The notes beneath the pieces are model-generated. The model had not been told where the DNA came from. It saw nothing but the letters and a program-made list of their open reading frames with translations, and did no database searches. 64,000 nucleotides of DNA from Paludibaculum sp. (GTDB lineage: Bacteria; Acidobacteriota; Terriglobia; Bryobacterales; Bryobacteraceae), in the NCBI GenBank assembly GCA_029973955.1, contig JARKQJ010000065.1, positions 27,942 through 91,941 of the forward strand, written 5' to 3'. This document shows positions 57,727 to 64,000 of the stretch, one piece after another. Made by a program: the position numbers and the translations under genes. The stretch's first letter is position 1; every line of letters starts with the position of its first letter.

Positions 57727-58034
57727 CTTCTATCGCTCCTTCCAGGCGTTCGCCGCCCATCGATATCACAGCCCAAATCAGGCCACCAAGGGGCCGTGCG
57801 GGCAAAGCCTGATTCCCGGATCACCCGACACCGTCTCCACCCGCTTGCCGCCCGCCACCAGCCTCTCCACCTGAGTCAGACGCCGGTTCAACTCCCGCAA
57901 CCCGTCCAGGAAGGCGTTCCCCCGGCTATCGATCTGATTCGCCATCGTCCATCGCTCCTTCCATGCGTTCGCCGCCCACCGCTGCCCCACCCCAAACCAG
58001 GCCACCTCCGGGTGGTCCGGGCGAAGCCCGATTA
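57596..58034 (-). repeat. Tandem duplication of the flgK end and flgL start (period 219 bp)
   Basis: The stretch from about 57596 to 57814 is repeated at about 57815 to 58034 with a constant 219-bp offset. Each unit holds, on the minus strand, the flgK stop region with GGGC-loop-GCCC, the AAGGAGCGAT ribosome-binding site and the first 40 or so codons of flgL. The copies differ by scattered substitutions, so the event is not brand new. It fills the 305-bp gap between flgK and flgL. Confidence 0.88.
57778..57945 (-). pseudogene. flgL: Duplicated flgL 5' fragment (55 codons)
   Basis: This short ORF begins MANQIDSRGNAFLDGLRELN and runs RLTQVERLVAGGKRVETVSG, nearly the same as the start of FlgL, then enters copied flgK-tail sequence and stops after GIRLCPHGPLVA. 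It keeps a good ribosome-binding site (AAGGAGC). It is a remnant of the 219-bp tandem duplication. A truncated FlgL N-terminal helix could be made from it; I assume it has no function. Confidence 0.75.
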
Positions 58035-59396
58035 CCGGACCATGTTGATCGTCGTCTCTGTCATCTCATTGAGCACTTTCACCAACTGCGCCGACGCCTG
58101 ATACGCCCTCTGAAACTGCATGAGAACGATCGCTTCTTCATCCAGGTTGACGCCCTGCAAATCTTCCCGGAACTGCCGGGCTTGCAGCAGGAGGGCGTTC
58201 GAACTCGATTGATCCTCCTGCGCCGACGTCACGCGCCGGCCGATTTCGGCCGCCTGTGTCGCGTAGAACTGCGTAAAGGTGTAGCCATCCACCTTCTTCG
58301 CCTGACCCAACTCCGCGACCTTCACCGCCACGTCGTTACCGCCGGGGGAATCCACCGACGCCACCGCCAGTTCCTGCGGCGTCAGATCCGTCACCGCCAG
58401 CGTCCGCGCCGAACCCAGGCCGGCATCGTAGCTGAAGAGGTTCTTCTGCGGCGTCATGCCATTCATATCGACACCGGAGGTCAGAACTGCATTCACTTCA
58501 TCGGCAACAGCTTGTGCCAGGCGGTTGATTTGTATCTGCTTCTCCGGCAGCACTTCATTGCGCGTCTCGAACAGCGCTTTCAGCCGCCCACCGCCCACCT
58601 GGGTGGTGATGTCATTGCCCGCACTGTCCAACAGCCGCGCGTCCTGGCCACCGCTTGTCTCCGCGCGGAGCGGATAGGTCCGCTCGCCCACGGCCAATAG
58701 AGTCTGCCCGCCCAGATAGATCGTCGCGCTGCCGTCTGCTTCCCGCATCACCGAAAAGTTGCCCATCCCCGCGAGGCTCTCCAGCAGGTTGTTCATCTTG
58801 GCCTGGATCCCGGCGTCCTCTTTCACTCGGAAATCGCTGCGGAACTCTTTGTTCAAGGCGGCAATTCCGCTCACCACGCCATTGATGGCGTCCACCTGGG
58901 CCGTGAGTGCCTTGTCCACGGAATCCGCGGCGGCGCTCAGCGAAGCGTCCATCGACTGAAAGGAACGCGCCAGCTCATCGGCGCGGTTCAAAGCCACCTG
59001 CCGCGCCGACACGTCGTTCGGCGCCACCGTCAGCGCGGAAAACGAGGCGAAAAACTTGTTCAGCGCCCCACCCACGCCCGAGTCGCTGCCAATGTCATAG
59101 ATCGACTCCACCTGCTGCATCTGCGCGGCCAGCGTGTCTGAGTATCCGTTTGCTTGCGCCCTCTGCCGCACCGCCGACTCGGCGAATTCACTCCGCCCAT
59201 CCTGTGTCCCGCCGGATTTCACCCCGCCCGGCAAACCCCAATCCAGGTCCATCCGCATCGCTTCCAGCAGTTGGGTCTGCTTCGCGTAACCCGGCGTCGA
59301 CGAGTTCGACACGTTCGACTGCACCACGCTCATCCCGCGCTGAAAGACGCGCATCGCCTCGGCCGTGTTCTTTAACGAAACCAGTAGATTGCCCAT
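58032..59396 (-). CDS. flgK: Flagellar hook-associated protein FlgK (HAP1)
   Basis: FlgK sits at the hook-filament junction. The 454-aa protein starts MGNLLVSLKNTAEAMRVFQR with VVQSNVSNSSTPGYAKQTQL (flagellar rod signature), has YSDTLAAQMQQVESIYD and FSALTVAPNDVSARQVALNR, and ends with VNLDEEAIVLMQFQRAYQAS and VLNEMTETTINMV. It is somewhat shorter than enteric FlgK (about 546 aa), in the variable middle. It lies 35 bp after flgN. Confidence 0.94.
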   Translation of the reverse strand: MGNLLVSLKNTAEAMRVFQRGMSVVQSNVSNSSTPGYAKQTQLLEAMRMDLDWGLPGGVKSGGTQDGRSEFAESAVRQRAQANGYSDTLAAQMQQVESIYDIGSDSGVGGALNKFFASFSALTVAPNDVSARQVALNRADELARSFQSMDASLSAAADSVDKALTAQVDAINGVVSGIAALNKEFRSDFRVKEDAGIQAKMNNLLESLAGMGNFSVMREADGSATIYLGGQTLLAVGERTYPLRAETSGGQDARLLDSAGNDITTQVGGGRLKALFETRNEVLPEKQIQINRLAQAVADEVNAVLTSGVDMNGMTPQKNLFSYDAGLGSARTLAVTDLTPQELAVASVDSPGGNDVAVKVAELGQAKKVDGYTFTQFYATQAAEIGRRVTSAQEDQSSSNALLLQARQFREDLQGVNLDEEAIVLMQFQRAYQASAQLVKVLNEMTETTINMVR

Positions 59397-59431
59397 GGTC
59401 GCCGAGCCTCCTCGCTACTGCACTCCACTCA

Positions 59432-59872
59432 TCAGCCGAAACACTCGCCGGCTCGCTGTGCCGGCTGGACGGACTGCACCTGCCCCTGCTCCGAGTAGCC
59501 CACCGGAGTGCCCGCCGCCAGCACCCAACCTTCACACAACGCACTCGCACCCAGGACCAGCAGCGTTACCCGCTGCAACTCACTCCGCCAGCGCTCCAAC
59601 TCCCGATCAAGCCCGGGCAGATGAGCGCTCACCCCCGCATGCCGCCAGTGCCGCTCAAACTCACTCAACAGCTCCGTGGAGCGCTGGAGTTCATCCAGCA
59701 CCTGGCCCGCTTCGGCCGCGCGCGGCCGCGCAAGCAGCGCCTCCACTCTCTCCAGACAGATTCGCGCCGCCGCAAGCCTGTCAACAAACCCATCTGTGTT
59801 CGCTGCCTCAACCGGCGCCTCGGCCCCGCCTCCCGGCAAACCTCCGGGACCGGGCCTGCAGTCCTCGCGCAT
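59432..59872 (-). CDS. flgN: FlgN-like flagellar export chaperone (probable)
   Basis: This 146-aa protein is mostly helical with Leu/Glu/Arg heptads in about residues 30-110 (VDRLAAARICLERVEALLAR, LQRSTELLSEFERHWRHAG). It carries the late motif GTPVGYSEQGQV near the C-terminus, which FlgN proteins often have as a Tyr-containing 'YxxxG' ending. Homology is weak but its place between flgM and flgK, where flgN is normally found, supports the call. The ATG at 59872 overlaps the flgM stop (TGATG). FlgN binds FlgK and FlgL before export. Confidence 0.6.
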   Translation of the reverse strand: MREDCRPGPGGLPGGGAEAPVEAANTDGFVDRLAAARICLERVEALLARPRAAEAGQVLDELQRSTELLSEFERHWRHAGVSAHLPGLDRELERWRSELQRVTLLVLGASALCEGWVLAAGTPVGYSEQGQVQSVQPAQRAGECFG

Positions 59873-60210
59873 CACTTCTCGAATCCGTGACTCTCCGCTT
59901 CGCCGATCATCGCGTCCGCCACCGCGTCGGCATCCACTTGGTAGCGGCCCGCTTCAAACGCCGCCGCCAACCGGTCGATCCTCGCTTCACGCTCCACCGA
60001 ATCCGCCGCTTCGCCGCTGATGCGGCCCGCCAGCGAGGAAAAGCTCACTTCATCGCCGGCATTGCCGCCAATCTCGGCGCTTCCGGCAACGCCGCCCTGG
60101 CCGCCAACACCCGATAACCGCTCGGATTTCTTGGCCGCCGCCGCAGGCACATTCAGCCCGGCCGCGCCGCTCTGTAATCCACCCATCGAACCGTGATCGT
60201 CTACTTTCAT
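59872..60210 (-). CDS. flgM: Anti-sigma-28 factor FlgM
   Basis: FlgM holds sigma-28 (FliA) inactive until hook completion. The 112-aa protein has a disordered, Gly/Ala-rich N-terminus and a conserved C-terminal helix region: EREARIDRLAAAFEAGRYQV, DADAVADAMIGEAESHGFEK. This is the FlgM pattern of 'Kv..I...i..G.Y.vd...vA..mi'. It leads the flgM-flgN-flgK-flgL run, and overlaps flgN by one base. A sigma-28-like -10 lies about 116 bp upstream. Confidence 0.85.
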   Translation of the reverse strand: MKVDDHGSMGGLQSGAAGLNVPAAAAKKSERLSGVGGQGGVAGSAEIGGNAGDEVSFSSLAGRISGEAADSVEREARIDRLAAAFEAGRYQVDADAVADAMIGEAESHGFEK

Positions 60211-60325
60211 ATGGTTCTCCGCCCACGCACCCGGATAGAGCGCCGCGGGCCTTCATCCCCAATATCGGACAGATGAGGCGCAGCTTGAATGAAATGTTGA
60301 GAAAAGGATTTGCGCCCCCGAATCC

Positions 60326-60333
60326 TTATCGGC
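60326..60333 (-). promoter_or_regulatory. Sigma-28-like -10 element upstream of flgM
   Basis: On the minus strand the sequence GCCGATAA matches the full sigma-28 (FliA) -10 consensus. The expected -35 (TAAAGTTT, 11-bp spacing) is not well conserved; only TCTTTGAG is found. So the element is suggestive. Its position, between the HTH gene and flgM, fits a class-3 flagellar promoter. Confidence 0.35.
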
Positions 60334-60370
60334 CGCCCCCCGGCCTCAAAGAGTCTTTCGCGGAGCGCGT

Positions 60371-60724
60371 CTACCCGAATAGCGCGAACCGGCCCCATTT
60401 CGGGGCGTCGCACGACTCTTCGCCCGCCGCGCCCGAGTCCTTCTCCGGTGCACACCACTGGCGGTAACGCTCCAGGATCAGTTCGGCATCGTAGCCGGTC
60501 GCCTGCGCGTATTGCCGGATGTAGCTCGTTGAAAACACGCCACCAGGCAACTCCGCAAAGCGCCCTTCCTCGATGGCTTCCAGGAACCGCCGGCTCAGCT
60601 TGGTGGACTCTGCGATCTGCTCCAGCGTCACCCCAGCCCTCAGCCGGTGTGCTTTGAGCGGCAAGACAGAGCTCCCGGCTCCATCGAACTTCTTGGCGGA
60701 CTGGACCTGCTTCTTCCTGCTCAA
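60371..60724 (-). CDS. Helix-turn-helix protein (RodZ-N-like)
   Basis: This 117-aa protein has a HTH_25/Cro-C1 domain (about residues 20-90): PLKAHRLRAGVTLEQIAEST, KLSRRFLEAIEEGRFAELPG and GVFSTSYIRQYAQATGYDAE. This resembles the cytosolic domain of RodZ, but the TM and periplasmic parts are absent. The tail after about 92 is polar. It sits directly upstream of flgM on the same strand and could regulate late flagellar genes; that is inference only. Confidence 0.75.
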   Translation of the reverse strand: MSRKKQVQSAKKFDGAGSSVLPLKAHRLRAGVTLEQIAESTKLSRRFLEAIEEGRFAELPGGVFSTSYIRQYAQATGYDAELILERYRQWCAPEKDSGAAGEESCDAPKWGRFALFG

Positions 60725-60812
60725 GTTGCCATACTCCCGCAGAAGTCATAGCATAGCACTCTCGTCCAGGCCAGGGCATCCGGGTTCCCTCCCTATGAAT
60801 CAGCATGGCACC

Positions 60813-61406
60813 CTACTTCCCCGCCCCTTCCACCGCAACTGCGGGCTTCTTTTGCCTGGCCTTGTCCAAATCCAGTTGCAGTTGCCGCGCGATCTTGTCC
60901 GCCACATCGGCGCTGGCTGAACGCAGTTTCGCCCCCTGGCTCTCCTGTGTGGTGGACCACAGCACATCGCCGTCGCGGGAGACGATGCGGACGCTGGCCG
61001 AAGCCTCGTGCTTGCGCTCCTGAATGCGGCTGCTCTCACTGTCGCTCACCCCGGCGCCGAGCGCGAGATAGTCGCGCGTGCGCGACGAAGTACCCCGCCC
61101 CACCCCCAGATTCGAACGCCCCCCCACGGACTCGCTGCTCTGGAAAGTATCTGTAAAAACAAGGTCTTCCGCCGATCCGCGCATCACGGCGTCGGCCTTA
61201 TCCGGGTTCTCCGTGACCACGAAGAGCCCGGCCTTCTGCAGGCTGGCGATCACCATGTCGCGCAGTTGGCCGGAGCCGTCGCCCCCGCCAAACTTGTCGA
61301 TGTAGAGGCGCTTCACCTTCACCAACTGGTTGTCGAGAACGGCTGTACCGTCGCCGGCGCGGCAGGCCAGCAGGCAAGCCAGAAGTCCCAGAAGGAGCCT
61401 GATCAT
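60813..61406 (-). CDS. Exported protein of unknown function (CsgG/LptE-like region)
   Basis: This 197-aa protein has a short hydrophobic leader (MIRLLLGLLACLLAC), with a possible lipobox LLAC. The folded region KVKRLYIDKFGGGDGSGQLR, VIASLQKAGLFVVTENPDKA and DAVMRGSAEDLVF suggests the CsgG/DUF4136 type of small alpha/beta domain found in outer-membrane lipoproteins. VRIVSRDGDVLWSTTQE is also typical of those proteins. I cannot name a function. It overlaps the next gene by 4 bp (ATGA). Confidence 0.7.
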   Translation of the reverse strand: MIRLLLGLLACLLACRAGDGTAVLDNQLVKVKRLYIDKFGGGDGSGQLRDMVIASLQKAGLFVVTENPDKADAVMRGSAEDLVFTDTFQSSESVGGRSNLGVGRGTSSRTRDYLALGAGVSDSESSRIQERKHEASASVRIVSRDGDVLWSTTQESQGAKLRSASADVADKIARQLQLDLDKARQKKPAVAVEGAGK

Positions 61407-61873
61407 CCCTTGCCCGCCTTTCGCGCTTCCTCGTCCATAAACGTCACTTTCCGCCCCGTTCGGGCCTCTAAACTCACCAAAACTGCTCGAATCGAGCCCT
61501 TTTCGACACGAAACAGCATCGCTTGCTGCTTCCCGTCTTCCGCTTCATAGCCGATTGCGAGGAAGTGCGCCCGCTTCTTGGCGAGCATCATCAGCGGCGA
61601 GATGACGATGGACTCCCACACGCGCCGGTCCACCTGCAGGCCGTACTCGATCAGGTTGATGCGCTCGTAGGGAACCCGGACGGCTGTCGCTTTGTTATTA
61701 AAAATGAAGGAGATAGGATCTCGAGTAGACAGCGCGCCCTGGGCTCCGGCCGGTAGCGAGTCGAGAGTCCCGCCCAAATACTCGGCCGCGGCCCCGGAAG
61801 TCGAATCCTCTCCGAATCCGGCCCCGGCCGCCAGCATCCAAATAATTAGTAATCGACGAGTCGCTCCGGGCAT
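61403..61873 (-). CDS. Exported protein of unknown function
   Basis: This 156-aa protein has a signal peptide (LLIIWMLAAGAGFG) and a conserved-looking core, YLGGTLDSLPAGAQGALS with VPYERINLIEYGLQVDRRV and SPLMMLAKKRAHFLAIGYEA. The pattern is seen in acidobacterial proteins of unknown role. It is the first gene of a two-gene operon, coupled by ATGA overlap to the CsgG-like gene. It diverges from the sulfite-oxidase-like gene with only 45 bp between starts. Confidence 0.7.
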   Translation of the reverse strand: MPGATRRLLIIWMLAAGAGFGEDSTSGAAAEYLGGTLDSLPAGAQGALSTRDPISFIFNNKATAVRVPYERINLIEYGLQVDRRVWESIVISPLMMLAKKRAHFLAIGYEAEDGKQQAMLFRVEKGSIRAVLVSLEARTGRKVTFMDEEARKAGKG

Positions 61874-61918
61874 GGCCGCTGTATCCGTAGTGCCGCGGAG
61901 GGGCGGAACTTCTCAACT

Positions 61919-62572
61919 ATGCCTGAGGCCGACAAGATTCAAAGTGAAGTGGTGGCGCTGCCGGAAGGGCAGGAGCCGGGTGTGATCATCAGTCCGGACA
62001 CGCGGCGGGGGGAACGGATTCCGCCGGGGCAGAGCCGGACGCGGAAGTGGCCGGTGCTGGATGCGGCGGGGGCGCCGCCGATCGAGATGAGCCGGTGGAA
62101 GCTGGAGCTGGATGGGCTCATCGAGCGGCCTATCTCACTGAACTGGGAAGAGTTCTCACAACTGCCGCGGGTGCGGGTGTTTTCCGACTTTCATTGCGTG
62201 ACGCGCTGGAGCCGGCTGGGCAACCTATGGGAAGGCGTGTCGACAAAGACGCTGTTGGAGCTGGCGGGGGCGGTGGCGCCGGCGGCGGAATACGTTCTGA
62301 TTCACGGCTACGACTACGGCTGGACGACGAACCTGCCGCTGGAGGCGTTTCTGGCCGATGATGCGCTGATCGCGACGCATCATGACGGCGAGCCACTCTC
62401 AGCGGAGCATGGCGGGCCGGCGAGGCTGATCGTGCCGAGCCTGTATGCTTGGAAAAGCGCGAAGTGGATTCGCGCCATCGAGTTTCTGGAACACAACCAC
62501 GCGGGTTTTTGGGAGCGGAACGGCTATCACATGAACGGTGACCCGTGGCGGGAGGAACGGTTTGGCTACTAA
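61919..62572 (+). CDS. Sulfite-oxidase-like molybdopterin oxidoreductase (YuiH/MsrP-like)
   Basis: This 217-aa protein belongs to the sulfite oxidase fold and binds molybdopterin. The molybdenum-ligand Cys is in VFSDFHCVTRWSRLGN (about residue 92), and the substrate pocket includes YDYGWTTNLPLEAFL, EHGGPARLIVPSLYAWKSAK and EHNHAGFWERNGYHMNGDPW. There is no signal peptide, so it is cytosolic, unlike MsrP. The natural substrate is unknown. It overlaps the MBL gene by 11 bp. Confidence 0.9.
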   Translation: MPEADKIQSEVVALPEGQEPGVIISPDTRRGERIPPGQSRTRKWPVLDAAGAPPIEMSRWKLELDGLIERPISLNWEEFSQLPRVRVFSDFHCVTRWSRLGNLWEGVSTKTLLELAGAVAPAAEYVLIHGYDYGWTTNLPLEAFLADDALIATHHDGEPLSAEHGGPARLIVPSLYAWKSAKWIRAIEFLEHNHAGFWERNGYHMNGDPWREERFGY

Positions 62573-63479
62573 GCGAAGGAAGCTACTGGCGGGATTGGGT
62601 TTAGGTGCGGCGGGGATCGGCGCGGGGCTGATCTACCGGGCGGCGCCGATGTTCTGGCAGCAGTTCGCGCGCGACCTAGGTCACGACGTGGAGCCGTCGC
62701 CGCACAAGCCGAAGCCGAAGGAGTGGCCCGATACGGGGCTGCAGGCCGCGTGGCTGGGGCACACGACGGTGTTGATGAAGATCGACGGTTTTCACGTACT
62801 CACCGATCCGGTGTTTTCGACGTGGATCGGGCTGGGGATCGGGCCGTTGACTTTGGGATTGAAGAGGATTGTGGAGCCGGCGCTGGCGCCCTCGGAGCTG
62901 CCGCGGATCGACCTGATCCTGCTGTCGCACGCGCACATGGACCACTTCGACCTGCCGACGCTGCGGACGCTGGAGAGCACGCGGGTGCCGGTGGTCACGG
63001 CGCGGGGGACCGCGGATCTGCTGAGAGTGGACCGGTACAAGTCAGTCCAGGAGATTGGCTGGGGGGAGACGGCGAAGGTGGGTCCGCTGGAGATCCAGGG
63101 GTTCGAGGTGAACCACTGGGGGGCGCGGATGCGGTCGGATACCTGGCGCGGGTACAACGGGTATGTGATCCGCTCCGGGAAGAAGCGGGTGGTTTTCGCT
63201 GGGGACACGGCGATGACGCACACGTTCCGGGGCTTGGGCGGCGCGGATCTGGCGATCATGCCGATTGGGGCCTACAACCCATGGATCCGGGTGCACTGCA
63301 ACCCGGAGCAGGCGTGGCAGATGGCGAACGACGCGCGGGCGGACCGGGTGATACCGGTGCACCACCACACGTTCACATTGAGCCGGGAGCCGATGGGAGA
63401 ACCGCTGGAACGGATGCTGAACGTTGGGAAAGAGCGGGTGGCATTAAAGGCCATCGGGGAAGAAGTGCGCATCACCTAA
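62562..63479 (+). CDS. MBL fold metallo-hydrolase (NAPE-PLD/UlaG-like)
   Basis: This 305-aa metallo-beta-lactamase-fold protein has the metal motif LSHAHMDHFDLP (HxHxDH). Further ligands are in VNHWGAR, FAGDTAMTHTF and VHHHTFTL. The pattern resembles NAPE-PLD/UlaG-type phosphodiesterases. It carries a Tat-like leader (KRRKLLAGLGLGAAGIGAG) and so may be exported. The TTG at 62562 has a perfect GGAGGA 5 nt upstream and is better than GTG at 62538. It overlaps the preceding gene by 11 bp. Confidence 0.85.
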   Translation: MATKRRKLLAGLGLGAAGIGAGLIYRAAPMFWQQFARDLGHDVEPSPHKPKPKEWPDTGLQAAWLGHTTVLMKIDGFHVLTDPVFSTWIGLGIGPLTLGLKRIVEPALAPSELPRIDLILLSHAHMDHFDLPTLRTLESTRVPVVTARGTADLLRVDRYKSVQEIGWGETAKVGPLEIQGFEVNHWGARMRSDTWRGYNGYVIRSGKKRVVFAGDTAMTHTFRGLGGADLAIMPIGAYNPWIRVHCNPEQAWQMANDARADRVIPVHHHTFTLSREPMGEPLERMLNVGKERVALKAIGEEVRIT

Positions 63480-63521
63480 AGCGGTGCTGGGGCGCTGGGC
63501 TCGATAGAATGATCGCAGCCC

Positions 63522-64000
63522 ATGAATACCAGGATCTCCCGACGTGCATTGCTGGCCGGTGGTGTGCCCATTTCGATATGGGGTTTTCAGAGCGGGCGGC
63601 CATCCACATTCATCTCGAAAGCCGCGCGGACAGGCGAGGCGGCGGTTCCGGAGGCGGGGTTGTGCTTGTGGTACCGTCAGCCGGCGGGGTCGTGGGTGGA
63701 AGCGTTGCCGGTGGGCAACGGGCGGCTAGGGGCGATGGTATTTGGCGGCGTGGAGACGGAGCGGATCCAGCTCAACGAGGAGACGATCTGGGCCGGGAAG
63801 GAGCATGACTCCAACAACCCGCAGGCGTTGAGGAACCTGCCCGAGGTGAGGCGTCTTCTCTTTGAAGGCAAAGAACTGGAAGCAACCGAACTGGGCCAGA
63901 AGACGATGATCGGGATTCCGGGGAAGGTGGACTCCTATCAGCCACTGGCCGATTTGAGGATCGACATGCCGCAGTTGGATGCGGTATCGGAGTACCGGCG
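63522..64000 (+). CDS. Glycoside hydrolase family 95-type protein (partial, 3' end outside window)
   Basis: This is the N-terminal portion of an alpha-L-fucosidase-like protein. It starts with a Tat-type leader (SRRALLAGGVPISIWGF) and then LWYRQPAGSWVEALPVGNGR and VFGGVETERIQLNEETIWAG, the classic GH95 start. LRNLPEVRRLLFEGK and SYQPLADLRIDM continue the family pattern. 159 codons are visible. The rest lies outside the window. The reading frame was translated directly, since no stop is in view. Confidence 0.88.
   Translation, partial: MNTRISRRALLAGGVPISIWGFQSGRPSTFISKAARTGEAAVPEAGLCLWYRQPAGSWVEALPVGNGRLGAMVFGGVETERIQLNEETIWAGKEHDSNNPQALRNLPEVRRLLFEGKELEATELGQKTMIGIPGKVDSYQPLADLRIDMPQLDAVSEYR

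Noticed and set aside
61874..61918. Chromosomal origin of replication at the sharp skew change
   Set aside because: The gap is only 45 bp, with no DnaA-box cluster and no dnaA, dnaN or gidA genes nearby; an inversion breakpoint is more likely.
1..64000. tRNA or rRNA genes, insertion sequences, prophage genes
   Set aside because: I found no transposase, integrase, phage structural gene or recognisable tRNA/rRNA sequence; small tRNAs could still be missed by eye.

Overview
The window is a high-GC bacterial chromosome segment with dense, short-spaced genes. The gene content suggests an acidobacterium of the Bryobacterales/Solibacter type. Pointers are a Planctomycete-type cytochrome (PSCyt/DUF1549/DUF1553) next to a DUF1501 protein, many exported hydrolases and peptidases, several tandem HlyD-type adaptors with a MacB-type permease, and simple sugar-acid and GH95 genes. 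This assignment is an inference from gene content; no rRNA or other marker lies in the window.

Layout. 1-2.0 kb: start of a complex I operon on the minus strand (nuoA, nuoC, nuoD; nuoB absent from its usual place). 2.0-7.4 kb: thiS, a MerR regulator, an intergenic region with two copies of a hairpin-bearing repeat, an S41 peptidase coupled to guaA, and a cysteine hydrolase. 7.4-17.6 kb: mutL, then an efflux operon (minus strand) of three HlyD-type adaptors, one MacB/FtsX permease and one TolC protein, closed by a clear intrinsic terminator. 17.8-19.6 kb: rlmB, a MerR regulator and a prepilin peptidase. 19.6-32.1 kb: exported or membrane hydrolases (CocE/NonD, M50, S46, acetyl-esterase-like, M1, alpha/beta hydrolase) with a methyltransferase and a CDF transporter. 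32.2-36.1 kb: the PSCyt/PSD1 plus DUF1501 pair. 36.1-39.5 kb: trmO, a BON protein and a quinol-type nitric oxide reductase.

39.7-43.2 kb holds the most system-like unknown: an SPFH membrane protein, a 64-residue ribbon-helix-helix protein and a HerA/FtsK-like ATPase in one tightly coupled operon behind a perfect 16-bp palindrome. 43.2-45.3 kb: a one-haem membrane protein and an M23 peptidase. 45.3-49.2 kb: a catabolic operon (LctP-type permease, exported RraA-like protein, exported enolase-superfamily enzyme). 49.3-52.3 kb: comM and two exported proteins of unknown function. 52.4-56.8 kb: an exported methyltransferase, an oligogalacturonate-lyase-like propeller, a DUF457 membrane protein, a 59-codon duplicated ORF and an aldehyde dehydrogenase. 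56.8-60.7 kb: late flagellar genes (HTH protein, flgM, flgN, flgK, a duplicated flgL fragment, flgL). 60.8-64 kb: two exported proteins, a sulfite-oxidase-like protein, an MBL-fold hydrolase and the start of a GH95 glycosidase.

Two structural features cut across the genes. First, the plus strand is G-rich over roughly 1-30 kb, C-rich over roughly 35-61.9 kb and G-rich again from 61.9 kb, whichever strand the genes use. This looks like an inverted or relocated block with a sharp right edge. Second, two independent tandem duplications of gene ends (periods about 163-176 bp and 219 bp) lie within 3 kb of each other at 55.0-58.0 kb. I saw no tRNA, rRNA, CRISPR array, insertion sequence or prophage.
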